From the NCBI GenBank assembly GCA_031772625.1, contig CM062817.1, positions 954,407,705 through 954,471,704 of the forward strand: a stretch of 64,000 bases of DNA, read 5' to 3'. The DNA is from Pinus tabuliformis (Eukaryota > Streptophyta > Pinopsida > Pinales > Pinaceae). Below the pieces are notes generated by a model. The model searched no databases. It was not told the DNA's origin and worked only from the letters and a program-made list of their open reading frames with translations. The position numbers were made by a program, and so were the translations under genes. Below are positions 22,469 through 34,282 of the stretch, piece by piece (position 1 is the stretch's first letter; each line of letters opens with the position of its first letter).

Positions 22469-22896
22469 ATATGCACCTTCACCAAGGCGAACCAATGTAC
22501 AGATCTGCAATTACTTGCTCATAACTTCGCATCCATTTCAGACGGCTACCCAGATCATGACATATAAGGGATAAAACATTCATTAGCATTCATATCTAGC
22601 ATATCCATTATGAGATCACATAATGATAAGTTATTATGATCCTGGTCCATCATTAGATCCCATCCATCATCAAACACTCAGATGCATACTTAGTCCAGAT
22701 CAAGCAAAGCATCAAAAACCCATAACATGCATATTTGCTTTTTAATCTAACACTTCATAAGATATTCATTCCTTGTGTGCTTAGCCCTTTGATCTTCTCC
22801 TCCTTATATAATTTTAGCCTTTCTCAATACCTCAGATCAAAACAACACTTGGAACCTGTGGTATTCTTAGATGTGATCAAATATCCGTTACTCCAC

Positions 22897-23085
22897 TCAA
22901 TATTGTGGGATAATACCATGGTATTGACCCCTGGTATTCTTTAATCTTAAATTTTCTTGATTTTCCAACCCATACACACTTTTCCTCTTGTGAAAGTGCT
23001 TGCATACGTATACACTCTTTTTGTACAGTGAATCCACGTGTATACGCTCTTTTTGTACAGTGAACCCATGTATACAACTTAACAT
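22897..23085 (-). CDS. Conserved 62-codon U3 ORF, copy B
   Basis: Starts MLSCIHGF and ends TRGQYHGIIPQY. It has the same 189-nt length and stop as the other four copies. The frame extends nine codons further upstream to another ATG at 23112. See copy A for context. Confidence 0.4.
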   Translation of the reverse strand: MLSCIHGFTVQKERIHVDSLYKKSVYVCKHFHKRKSVYGLENQENLRLKNTRGQYHGIIPQY

Positions 23086-23259
23086 ACCTGTTATAATGTG
23101 ATTTGCCATCATACATCACTTCTAAATTGATTTCTCTAAACCACCTTGCATTTTGTCACATCTGTAAACACAACTGCCATGCATTATGTGACATCATGTA
23201 TATACTTTTATCAATTAGTTTATTCATCAAATATCAAGGACAACACATGCTAACCCTAT

Positions 23260-24642
23260 TGCAGAGTCTAAGGACTATCCTACCTTGACACCCTTTTTGC
23301 CTATATTTCTTTCTTTTTCCTATACCTATCACCTAAATAATGCAATAGACACAAGGTTTTGTTAAAAGTAAGCACTTAAATGTCTTCTTCTTCCTATTTG
23401 TCTATATAGCTTATTGTTTTGTTAAAGTATGCATTCGACTACGGAATTGGCCTGTTTCTGCAGCTAATCCGGATTTCTGCAGATGCTCCAGCTCATCAAA
23501 GGAAGATACAGATGGATGAGGAATGATCCCCTTGTGGATTCTTTCCTATTCTGTTGAGCCAATCCTTCAAGAAGATTGCACAATAACATAGTCAACCTCA
23601 AAGTTAACTGCAAGATTATCACCAGGACAGAGACCGAGTTCTCACAAAATCTTCTCGATTTGCTTTTCCAAATAGAAAATCGATTATTTAGTAATATAGT
23701 TTGATTTAATAGGATCGAAATAAAGATATGAAGGCTTGAAACTTTGATACTGCTATATAGAGAAGTATTATAAAAGCAATGGCCACTCTGTGTTTTAGGG
23801 GCATGCCGATATATGTAAATTCTGAGAACATCTTGTTAAACTTGTTTGCGAGTAATAGACTTGGTTTATGTTTTCCATGTTGCATTGATTGGAGATTGTC
23901 GACTGTTTCGTGGAGGGCCCCTACGTCCAGTACAGGTCTTTAACCAATTGCACATAGATTTCTTTAATTGCTTAATCGTAGATGCTCTGTTTTGTGTTTT
24001 GAAATGCAGTATGATGGAATTCACAATTGAATCATTGTTTGCATAAGAAATTTCCTTTGCTTTCTACCTAGCTTAATTATGTTATTTCATTTTCTTTTTA
24101 TCTAGTACAGTTTGATCATTTTCCTTGCTTTCTACCTAGTGTAGTTCAACTGTTTCATTCTCATAGCATAGTTTCTTTTCAGTTTATCATATTTATGACT
24201 TGTTTGGATGAAGTTGAATGAGTAAAAGAGTGACAATATTTTTCTTGACAATTAAATTCAGACATCATTCATTTACAATCTGATAGAATAGATCTCTTTA
24301 GCACATAGTAATTTAGACTTGGTTGCAGCATAAAATTTAAAGATAAAATCCAAAATAGTCTAACAAGAGTAAAGTTTAGAATCACTCTCAAACCATCCAT
24401 AAACTGATTCAATAGAGATTAATTTCTAAGATAAGTAGCTAACAACTTTAAGGAACAATTCTCTAATATAATCAATAATACCATCTTCATATTAATTCTA
24501 AGTTTAGACTTTAACAAGAACATAGATATCTTAATGACATAAAATAACTTCTAGCACATATAGTGCACTTGTGCTTCATCAATATACCTGCCTTGGTCGA
24601 TAATTTATGTTGACAATTTAAGGACATTAAGTTAGCTAAACA
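23260..24642. mobile_element. Probable solo LTR, 1383 bp, in LTR B
   Basis: It interrupts LTR B between two copies of CCTAT (23255-23259 and 24643-24647). It begins TGCAGAG and ends TAAACA, so it has the TG...CA ends of an LTR. It has no primer site, coding frame or internal repeat, which fits a solo LTR left by recombination. A TATA-like CTATATAG lies at 23752-23759. A small unclassified non-autonomous element is the alternative. Confidence 0.55.
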
Positions 24643-24825
24643 CCTATATCAAAACATTGACCTTTATTCTCTTCCATCATTCTTTCACCTCTGACCTGTA
24701 GATTCATCTATGTTCCATCATTCTGTCACCTCTGATCTGTCCTGTAGATTCATCTAGTTTCCATATACTTGTTCTGCTACAAGTGGGTTGCCATCAAGTA
24801 CAACACATGCATCATAATGCCAACA

Positions 24826-26844
24826 ATCTCCCCCTTTGGACTTGATGGAAACTACTTTTGTGTTTGGTCACCACAACCTGTAAATAACGCCAAGTTGTTC
24901 TAACCGTCACGCTACTCTCCCCCTTTGACATCAAGGGCAAAGGGCTGACTGACCAATGTTAAATGAAGACTTCCATATCTAAACAACTGAATATGAACAT
25001 TGATCATGCTCCCCTTAGGCACATGTTGAATTCTCTGATTAAACTCCCCCTTTGTACATGCTGAGATGCACTATATGTCCATGCTTCCCCTGAGCACATG
25101 CAAAGTCTGCAAAAAAATATTTTCCAAAAGAATAACTTGACTCTATAACTCAACTATCTAAGTATAACCTTCCTATCACCAATGACTCATACATACATCA
25201 ATCTCCCAACCAAGTGGGGATATACAAAATGACTCAACCACTCAACCAAGTGGGATTACATATTTGACATGATCTGAAAAGTCCATACATGACTGAATAT
25301 GACAACTATTACGTCATAGGTCTTTACATGACCTTTACATCAAAACTATATACATGACATTTATAACAAATACCAAAGATCTAAACAAGACCATGATAGT
25401 CATCAACAATTATCATACACCATATATGATCTCCACCATAAGCATCTGTCAGCAACATCCAAACCATCAACATGTATAAGTCCATCATTAGTTCCCAAGA
25501 TATGACAATGTAACTATCATCAACCTTTGACAAAGTATGCCACATATAGATATCAACTCATCCTCTTGATCTCATCAAGATCAACTTGCTTCATTTCCTT
25601 GGTAGAAAGAGCCTTATCATAACCTTCCATGAATCAACTAAGCATATGTCATATCTCCAAGTAGTAACACAAAATCATTCACATCATATCATATGTATGT
25701 GAAAACACCATAGTCATCGTCTATGATCATAACACCATCATCAAGAACTGCATGATATTTCCACAAGAACCCTCAATATATCAACCATGTATCATCTCTA
25801 GGGAACATCCCACATTTGATAAGCATCAACCATGATAATCAACATACGTGAGTATCAAATTTATCATCATAAAGTAAGAAGTCATCATCAGTATGTGACT
25901 AAGTAAGCCATGTATTTGAATATCCATGTCTTCAAATAGCTATGTCTTCATTAAACCTACAATAACACTGTTCTCTTGGCCAACCAATGCAACTTAAGTA
26001 ATCATCAATGTATCCAACATAATGTGTATCCATCAAAGAGATAGCAATATGTATCTATAAAGCCACGAGCCCATAGTCATTTGTCAATATTTCTTGGTAC
26101 CATCAACAACAACAATCTTCAATCATTTGAGAGCCAAGAACTATAGAAATACTCATCCATAACTGCACCATGTGAATTTTATGCATCTTTGAAGGCATGA
26201 TGACATGACACTTATCAAATAACGAAGTTGTGTACTCAAGATTTGTTCTTGTCCTTGTCCTTATGAAGATCACAATGTAAGCAACATGCCATATGTACTG
26301 CATGCATCATCAAAAGGGTCATCCACAATCATCTATAAATCTAATCTGAATAGCAACTATGTGGCTCAAGCAATATAATTATCATCTGATATTTCATCAT
26401 AGGCAACTCATGACTGTAGCATAGCATGATGTATCATTTAAACACTTCAACAACATAAGTACCAAAGACTTATAAACATAATCCCAACAATGCATTATTA
26501 GAAGCATATCATATTCCCCCCATGAACCTGTGCCAATTATTCACTATCAGATACGATCATTGCATATATCAATGAGGATCATCGAGGCATCATCATCAAC
26601 TAGTTATACATTAAGTCATCAACAACTTATGAGGGTCAAAATCACTTCTACATATCATCAACAGACTGTAATCATCATCAATCAGAATAGAAAGGATAAT
26701 TGATAATTGACTGAACCATATCAGACCCCTTTTCCTGAGTTTGTCTTACTACTTCTACATCAAACCAACATATATGCGACTGTGCAGCTTCTAACTCGCA
26801 TATATATGTGACTTGTATTCATGATAACTGCGTATGAGAATTAG
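24826..26844 (-). other. Array internal region 3' of gag, unit B-C: no gene
   Basis: It is colinear with 9141-11224, including the polypurine tract at 24827-24838 and module M5 at 26770-26837. It has no pol motif. Here the AT run is only a short ATATAGATAT. Confidence 0.7.
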
Positions 26845-28154
26845 AACATTAAAATTTCATACTTTCAGTTCCTCCTGAGTTTGTTCTATCAATATACTGA
26901 GCTATGCCACATCTTTCTGACTGTAATTCCTTCTTCTTCCATACCTTGGAGTGTGATGATGTTTGCTCCTTTTGGTATGTTGGCCGAAATTTGCTCCTGC
27001 ATTCTTTTGCTATATGCCCAAACTTGTTACAGGAATAACATCTTATATGTTTCATATTCCTTCTAAAGTAATCAGTGGCTTTGTGACTAAACATATTGCA
27101 AGAAAAATAATATCCCTTAAAGTACCTGGAAGATGGTGATCTTTCTAGGTGACGATTATTAGCTTGAACAATTCTGCTTATGCATCTGGATGCAACATGT
27201 CCAAAATTATGATATATAAAACATTCAACATTATTCATCATAGGAAATAACCGATTATCACTTCCATAGTTAGGAGTAAATTATTTTATTTGAAGTGTTT
27301 CTTTCCTTGTTCATTGATGTGGTTGACGTCTTATCTCCTTGTTGAGCATTTCAGATTTTGCATTAGAGTTCCTTGCCTCATCTTGTGAGCTAGATTCACT
27401 TTCAATAGTTCCATGAAAATGAAGACCAGATTTGATGATAGGATACCTTTGATTACTAATAATATTATCCAAAATCTTAGTACTATATTGAAATCTCAAA
27501 AGTTTATCCTTTTCTTCTAATCTACCTTTTAGGATATTTACCTCAAATTGATATTTCTCTTCCTTTTCTAGATACTACTTCTTCATGATTTCTTCAGCTT
27601 TTCTTCCTTCTTCCACTTTTTGTTTTAATTTGAGAATATAATTTTCTAATTCTTCATCTGCTTGTGGTAGTTTGTATCCTTCTCATTTAATTCATTTATC
27701 AATGATGTTACTTCATCCTGCAACCTTTGACATTGATATTTCTTTTCATTGTATTGATTCGTTACTTTGTTTCCTTCCTCCAACTGAGATTTTAATCTGG
27801 TAACTTCTTCTTTGTAGGCACATTCCTTTTACAAATTACATCTTTTTTATCTCTAATTATTTCTGTGAGATTTTTAAATTTTGCCTATATTTGATTTCTT
27901 TTTCTTTCACCCATAAGAGCAAATTTAATTGTTTTGTTGTCACATTCATTACATTCAAATGAATAGAGAAATGTATCACCAGAAGACAACAAATTCGTAC
28001 CTGATAATTCTTTTTCTTGTTCATCTTCATTCCGAGGCGATTTTGAATCTGAAGAATTGCTTCCACATAATTCAAAATCGTCTCTCCCACTGTCACAATT
28101 CCTTTGAGATGTCTTCTTATTTTGAGGTGCTTCCTTATTTTGCTTCTTTCCCAT
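26845..28154 (-). pseudogene. gag: Array gag, copy 3 (unit B-C)
   Basis: Starts MGKKQNKEAPQNKKTSQRN at 28154. All three knuckles lie in one open frame (27241-26849): CFIYHNFGHVASRC with one Cys changed to Tyr, CNMFSHKATDYF with a final Cys lost, and an intact CYSCNKFGHIAKEC. The coiled coil is shortened by a deletion near 27670 relative to copies 2 and 4. Stops and shifts occur near 27540 and 27860. Confidence 0.83.
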
Positions 28155-28233
28155 TGTTACTACAGATCTCCTTCAAGTGATTAAGCTTATGCTAAAGGAC
28201 CTGCTTTGATACCAATTGTTGGGAATAATACTT

Positions 28234-28258
28234 GGGGGGGGGGGGGGGGGGGGGGGGG
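28234..28258 (+). repeat. G25 homopolymer at the LTR edge
   Basis: Twenty-five consecutive G on the plus strand. The same place is G-rich but shorter in LTRs A, B and D (about 8, 6 and 5 G). On the element's RNA it is a C tract just before the primer site. Confidence 0.95.
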
Positions 28259-30136
28259 TGTGGGTTGAATTAGTATTTGCAAATCAATAAATTTTTCAAT
28301 TTCACAATCATATTTATAGGCGCTACTTCAATGAAGGGAATTTGTGTGTGCACACAATTGTTCTTAAGGCAACAAATGTATATCCAGTGAACTTATGATT
28401 CAATTAATTCATCATATGTTGATCTTTAATCAGTGCATCAGTACTTTATTAAACATTAAATAGTATCCATGTGCAATAATACTAGAATAAACGATCACAC
28501 AAGCAACACACATGAACACCAAGATTTAAGGTGGAAACTCAATGCGGGAAAAAAACGGCCTGCTGCTATTGTCTTTGTCTTCCTTTTAATATAAAGAATA
28601 AGTTGTTTACAATCTTGTACTAGTGCAGACTCATACCAGTACGCAAGCACCCAATGACAGAAGGCTAAAAACCTTCTCTGGTTCTCCAGCTTCTACTGGA
28701 AGGGAGCAACAACCCCCTGGCTCTTGTATTGGCTGATATGTTTACCAATACGTAGGCGTTAGCCTACCATCTTCTATCATTTTCTAGTTGCTACTGGAAG
28801 GGAGCTCCAACCCCCTGATCAAATCACCAGTCTTCTGGAGATGAGCTTTGACTTCCTCACTAAAGGATCCAATCCTCAGTATCCTCCACGAACCACTTTT
28901 CCTAAATTTTCAGACTGGATGCTCCTAGTACACAAGAACACAATATGAAGGCCACGTTGCATCAAATCTTTATACTAGACCCATTAGTAACATTGAAGGT
29001 CAAAATCAATTACCATTGCAATACATCCAACAAATACATCTGCATCAACCAATCAATGAAACCCAATCATCAATCTATGATATAACTGAAGCCCAACCAT
29101 CGATCTCTGAATAAACCATAACTGAATCAATCTATCATTGAAACGCATGACAGACTGAATCAAAAAATCACTGAACCTCTTACACAACTGAATGAACCAT
29201 TCATTCAAACCTTAATCAAGATTCAACCAAATATTTGTAGCAGACAGATCACTATAACCAGTACAGAGATCTGAACCCAGAACACCGCATCAACAACCAG
29301 AACCAACTGTTACCTCAAAAATCATGTGGCAGAATGTATATGCTACTTCAATGAATCCATCCTAGATGTATACGCTGCTTCCTTTAACAAAACCTGCATA
29401 TACCTCCAAAATTATTGAATCATAAAACTTTTGAAGCAAAACTATACCATCCAGTAACATTTTGAATATCTACTATCAAGTTACAGAGTTCTAAACAGGT
29501 AGCAGCAAAGATCACCCTTCTCACTTAATCAATCAAGCAATGAGATTCAATCTCATTATGCATTCAATTTTACTTTCAGATCTAATGAAGACATCATTGA
29601 CAAACAATAGTAAAACAATGGCACTGATCAGATAGATTAGTCATCCCTGAACAACAAGATTTTCTTCTGCATACGCTACTTTTAAATGCCGAACCAATGT
29701 GTATATGTGCCTTCACCAAGGCGAACCAATGTATAGATTTTGCAATTACTTACATATAACTTCGTAGCCATTCCAGACTTCAGACATACCCAGATCATGA
29801 CATATAAGCGATAAAACATTCGTTAGCATTCAGATTTAGCCTATTCATTATCAAATCACACAATGATAAGTCATTATGATCCTGATCCATCATTAGATCT
29901 CATCCATCATCAAACACTCATGTGCATACTTAATCCAAATCAAGCAAAGCTTCAGAAACCCATAACATAAATATTTGCTTTTTAATATAACATGTCATAA
30001 GATATTCCTTCCTTGTGCGCTTAACCCTTTGATATTCTCCTCCTTATATAGTTTTAGCCTTTCTCAATACCTCAGACCCAAACAACACTTAGAACCTATG
30101 GTATTCTTAAACGGGATCAAATATCCATTACTCCTC

Positions 30137-30325
30137 TCAATATTGTGGGCTAATACCATGGTATTGACCCTTGGTATTCTTTAATCTTAAATTTCCTTGA
30201 TTTTCCAACCCATACACGCTTTTACTCTTGTGAAAGTGCATGCATATGTATACACTCTTTTTGTACATTGAACCCACGTGTATATGCTCTTTTTGTACAG
30301 TGAACCCACGTATACAACTTAGCAT
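30137..30325 (-). CDS. Conserved 62-codon U3 ORF, copy C
   Basis: Starts MLSCIRGF and ends TKGQYHGISPQY. Same 189-nt length as the other copies; four more codons upstream reach another ATG at 30337. Confidence 0.4.
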   Translation of the reverse strand: MLSCIRGFTVQKEHIHVGSMYKKSVYICMHFHKSKSVYGLENQGNLRLKNTKGQYHGISPQY

Positions 30326-30731
30326 ACTTGAAAACATCCTTTTTCTTCAACTTCTTGATTATGATCTATAGTCCTTTGTTCCAACATCCTGTTCTTTTGT
30401 ACCATTGCCATGTTACCTCTGAATTGACCTATTATAATGTGATTTTCCATCATACATCACTTTTGAAGTGCACTGCATTTTGTCACGTCCTGTTTATCCT
30501 TTTATCAATTAGTTCATTAATCAAATATCAAGGACAACACACATTAACCCTGTATAAAAAATTTGACCATTATTCTCTTCCATTATTTTGTCACCTCTGA
30601 CCTATAGATTCATCTCTATTCCATCCTTCTGTCACCTCTAATCTGTCCTGTAGATTCATCTAGTTTCCATATATTTGTTCTGCTACAAGTGGGTTTCCTT
30701 CAAGTACAACATATGCATCATAATGCCAACA

Positions 30732-32829
30732 ATCTCCCCCTTTAGACTTGATGGCAACTACTTTGGTGTTTGGTCACCATAACTTGTAAATAACACCATG
30801 TTGTTCTAAACATCAAGCTACTTTCCAAACACAACTCTTCAAACACCAAGCTACTCTCCAAACACAACTCTTCAAACACCAAGCTACTCTCCCCCTTTGA
30901 CATCAAGGGCTAAGGGCTTATTGACCAATGTTAAATGAAGACTTCCATATCTGAAGAAATGAATATAAAACATTGAACATGCTCGCCTTAGGCACATGTT
31001 GAATTCTTTGTTTAAACTCTCGCTTTGTACATGCTGAGATGCACTATACCATCCATTCTTCCCCTGAGCACACGCAAAGTCTGCAAAAATATTTTCCAAA
31101 AGAATAATGTGACTCTATAACTAAAGTATGTGAGTATGATCTCCCTATCACCAATGACTCATACATACATCAATCTCCCAACCAAGTGGGGATATACCAA
31201 ATGACTCAACCACTCAACAAAGTGCGATTACATATTTGACATGATCTGAAAAGTCCATACATGACTGAATATGACAATTATTACATCATAGGTATTTACA
31301 TGACCTTTGCATCAAACGATATACATGACATTTATAACAAATACTAAATATCTAAACAAGAATAGGATAGTCATCAACAACTATCATACACCATATATGA
31401 GATGCACCATAAGCATCTGTCAGCAACATCTAGACCAACAACCTGTATAAGTTCATCACCAGTTCCTAAGATATGACAATGTAAATATCATCAACCTATG
31501 ACAATTATTCCACATATAGATATCAACTCATCCTCTTGATCTCATCAAGATCAATTTGCTTCGTTTCCTTGGTAGAAAGAGCCTTATCATAACCTTCCAT
31601 GAATAAACTAAGCATATGTCATATCTCCAAGTAGTGACACAAAATCATACACATCATATCATATGTATGTGAAAACACCATAGTCATCATCTATGATCAT
31701 AACATCATCATCAAGAACTGCATGATCTTTCCACAAGAACCCTCAATATATCTACCATGTACCATCACTAGGGAACACCCCACATCTGATAAGCATCAAC
31801 CATGATAATCAACATATGTGAGTATAAAACCTATCATCATAAAGTAAGAAGTCATCATCATTATGTGACTAAGTAAGCCATGTCTTAGAATATCCATGTC
31901 TTCAAATAGCTATGTCTTCATGAGACCTACAATAACACCATTCTCTCGGCCAACCAATGCAACTTAAGTAATCATCCATGTATCCATCATAATATGTATC
32001 CATCAAAGAGATAACAATATGTACCTAGCAAGCCATGAGCTCATAGTCATTTGTCAATATTTCTTGATACCATCAAAAGCAACAATCCTCAATCATTTGA
32101 GAGCCAAGAACTATACGAATCCTCATCCATAACTACACCATGAGAAGATTATGCATCTTTGAAGGCATGATGACATGACACTTATCAAATAACGAAGTTG
32201 TGTTCTCAAGCTTTGTTCTTCTCCTTGTCCTTATGAAGATCACCATGTAAGCAACATACCATATGTATTGTATGCATCATCAAAAGGGTCATCCACAATC
32301 ATCCATAAATCTGATCTAAATAAAAACTATGTGGCTCAAGCAATATAAGTATCATCTGAGATTTCATCATAGGAAACTCATGACTACAGCATAGCATGAT
32401 GTATCATTTAAACACTTCAACAACATAAGTACCAAAGACTTCTAAACATAATGCCAATAATGCATTATTAGAAGCATAGCATATTCTCCCCCTAAACCTG
32501 TGCCAATTGTTCACTGTCAGATCTGATCATTGCATATATCAGTAAGGATCATCAAGGCATCATCATCAACTAGTTATACATCAAGTCATCAACAACTTAT
32601 GAGGGTCAAAATCACTTCTACATATCATCAACATACTATAATCATCATCAATCAGAACAGAAAGGATAATTGATAATTGACTGAACCATATCAGACCCCT
32701 TTTCCTAAGTCTATCTTACTGCTTCTACATCAAACCAACATATACGCGATTGTGCAGCTTCTAACTCACGTATATACGCGACTTGTATTCATGATAACTG
32801 CGTATGAGAATTAGAACACTGAAATTTCA
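30732..32829 (-). other. Array internal region 3' of gag, unit C-D: no gene
   Basis: Colinear with the other units. It contains a small local triplication of CAAACACCAAGCTACTCTCC-like sequence at 30820-30892, next to the polypurine tract side, and module M5 at 32740-32808. Confidence 0.7.
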
Positions 32830-34220
32830 TACTTTCAGTTCCTCCTAAGTCTGTGCTGTCAGTACACTAAGCTATGCCACATCTTTCTGATTGTAATTCA
32901 TTCTTCTTCCATACCTTGGAGTGTGATGATGTTTTCTCCTTTTGGTATGTTGGCCGAATTTTGCTCCTGCATTCTTTTACTATATGCCCAAACTTGTTAC
33001 AGGCATAACATCTTATATGTTTCATATTCCTTCTAAAGCAATCAATGGCTTTGTGACGAAACATATTGCAAGAAAAACCATATCCCTTAAACTACCTAGA
33101 AGCTGATGATCTTTTTGTGTGACGGTTATTAGCTTGAACCATTCTACTTCTGCATCTGGCTGCAACATGTCAAAAATATGACATATAAAACATTCAAATT
33201 ATTCATCATAAGAAATAACCGATTATCACTTCCATAGTTAGGAGTAAATGATTTTCTTTGAATTGTTTCTTTCCTAGGTTGTTCATGGGGTTCACCTCTT
33301 ATCTCCTTGTTGAGCATTTCAAATTTTGCATTAGAGTTCCTTGCCTCATCTTGTGAGCTAGATTCACCTTCAACAATTTCATGAAAACCAAGACCAGATT
33401 TGATGATAGGAGATCTTTAACTACTAAGAATATTATCTAAAATCTTAGTACTATCTTGAAATCTCGAAAGTTGATCCTTTTCTTCTAATTTACCTTTTAG
33501 GAAATTTACCTCAACCTGCTATTTCTCTTCCTTTTCCAGATACCGCTTCTTCATGATTTCTTCATCTTTTCTTCCTTCTTCCACTTGTTGTTTTAATTTG
33601 AGAATCTCATTTTCTTGTTCTTCATCTGCTTGAGGTATTTCTTCATTATGCTTATTTGAATTTTCAAGATGTTCTTTTAGAGAGACTATCTCAGCTTCAA
33701 TAATTTTATAGTAACTGGACCTTTCTATAAGTTTTTGGATTGTTGTATCCTTCTCATTTAATTCATTTCTCAATTATGTTACTTCATAGCCTTTGACATT
33801 GATCTTCATTTCCTTGTATTGCTTCCTTACTTTGTTTCATTCCTCCAACTGAGATTTTAATTTGGTAACTTCTTCTTTGTAGGCACATTCCCTTTTATCA
33901 ATTACATCTTTTTGATCTTTGATTATGTCTGTGAGATTTTTAAATTCTTTCTCTATTTGATTTCTTTCTCTTTCACCCATAAGAGAAAATTTAGTTGTTT
34001 CGATGTCACATTCATTATCTTCAAATGAACAGATAAATGTATCACTAGAGGACAACAAATTTTTTCTTGATAATTCTTTTTATTGTTTATCTTCATTTTG
34101 AGGTGATTTTGAATCTGAAGAGTTACTTACACATAATGGACAATTGTCTCTCCCACTATCACAATTCCTTTGAGATGTCTTTTTCTTTTGAGCTACTTTC
34201 TTCTTTTGCTTCTTTCCCAT
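32830..34220 (-). pseudogene. gag: Array gag, copy 4 (unit C-D)
   Basis: The ATG is at 34218-34220. The coiled coil runs 34058-33519, interrupted by a stop near 33777. The knuckle region has CNMFGHKAIDC-like (start lost, MFRHKAIDCFRRN) and CYACNKFGHIVKEC intact. A one-base deletion near 33170 shifts the first knuckle. Confidence 0.83.
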
Positions 34221-34262
34221 TGTTACTATGGATCTCCTTCAAGTGATAAAGCTTCTTCCATA

Positions 34263-34280
34263 GGACCTGCTCTGATACCA
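34263..34280 (-). promoter_or_regulatory. Primer-binding site of array unit C-D (canonical)
   Basis: The reverse strand reads TGGTATCAGAGCAGGTCC, a perfect iMet-type core, two bases inside LTR D. This is the best-preserved site of the array; LTR A has a degenerate form and LTR E has none. Confidence 0.85.
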
Positions 34281-34282
34281 AT

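Larger units (their letters stand above)
12648..24825 (-). repeat. Array LTR B, split by two insertions
   Basis: The LTR is present as 12648-14127, 22474-23259 and 24648-24825, about 2444 bp without insertions. Its first base pair reads GG instead of TG. The 8.3-kb element took ATATG and the 1.4-kb element CCTAT as target duplications. It is the third-oldest layer, since both insertions postdate the array. Confidence 0.85.
28217..30731 (-). repeat. Array LTR C (2515 bp)
   Basis: It begins TGTTGGGAATAAT and ends ATGCCAACA. The adjacent primer site is nearly canonical on the reverse strand (TGGTATCAAAGCAGGTCC). It has all four modules, the U3 ORF and the TATA box. A G25 run stands 17 bp inside its transcript-3' edge. 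Confidence 0.87.
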
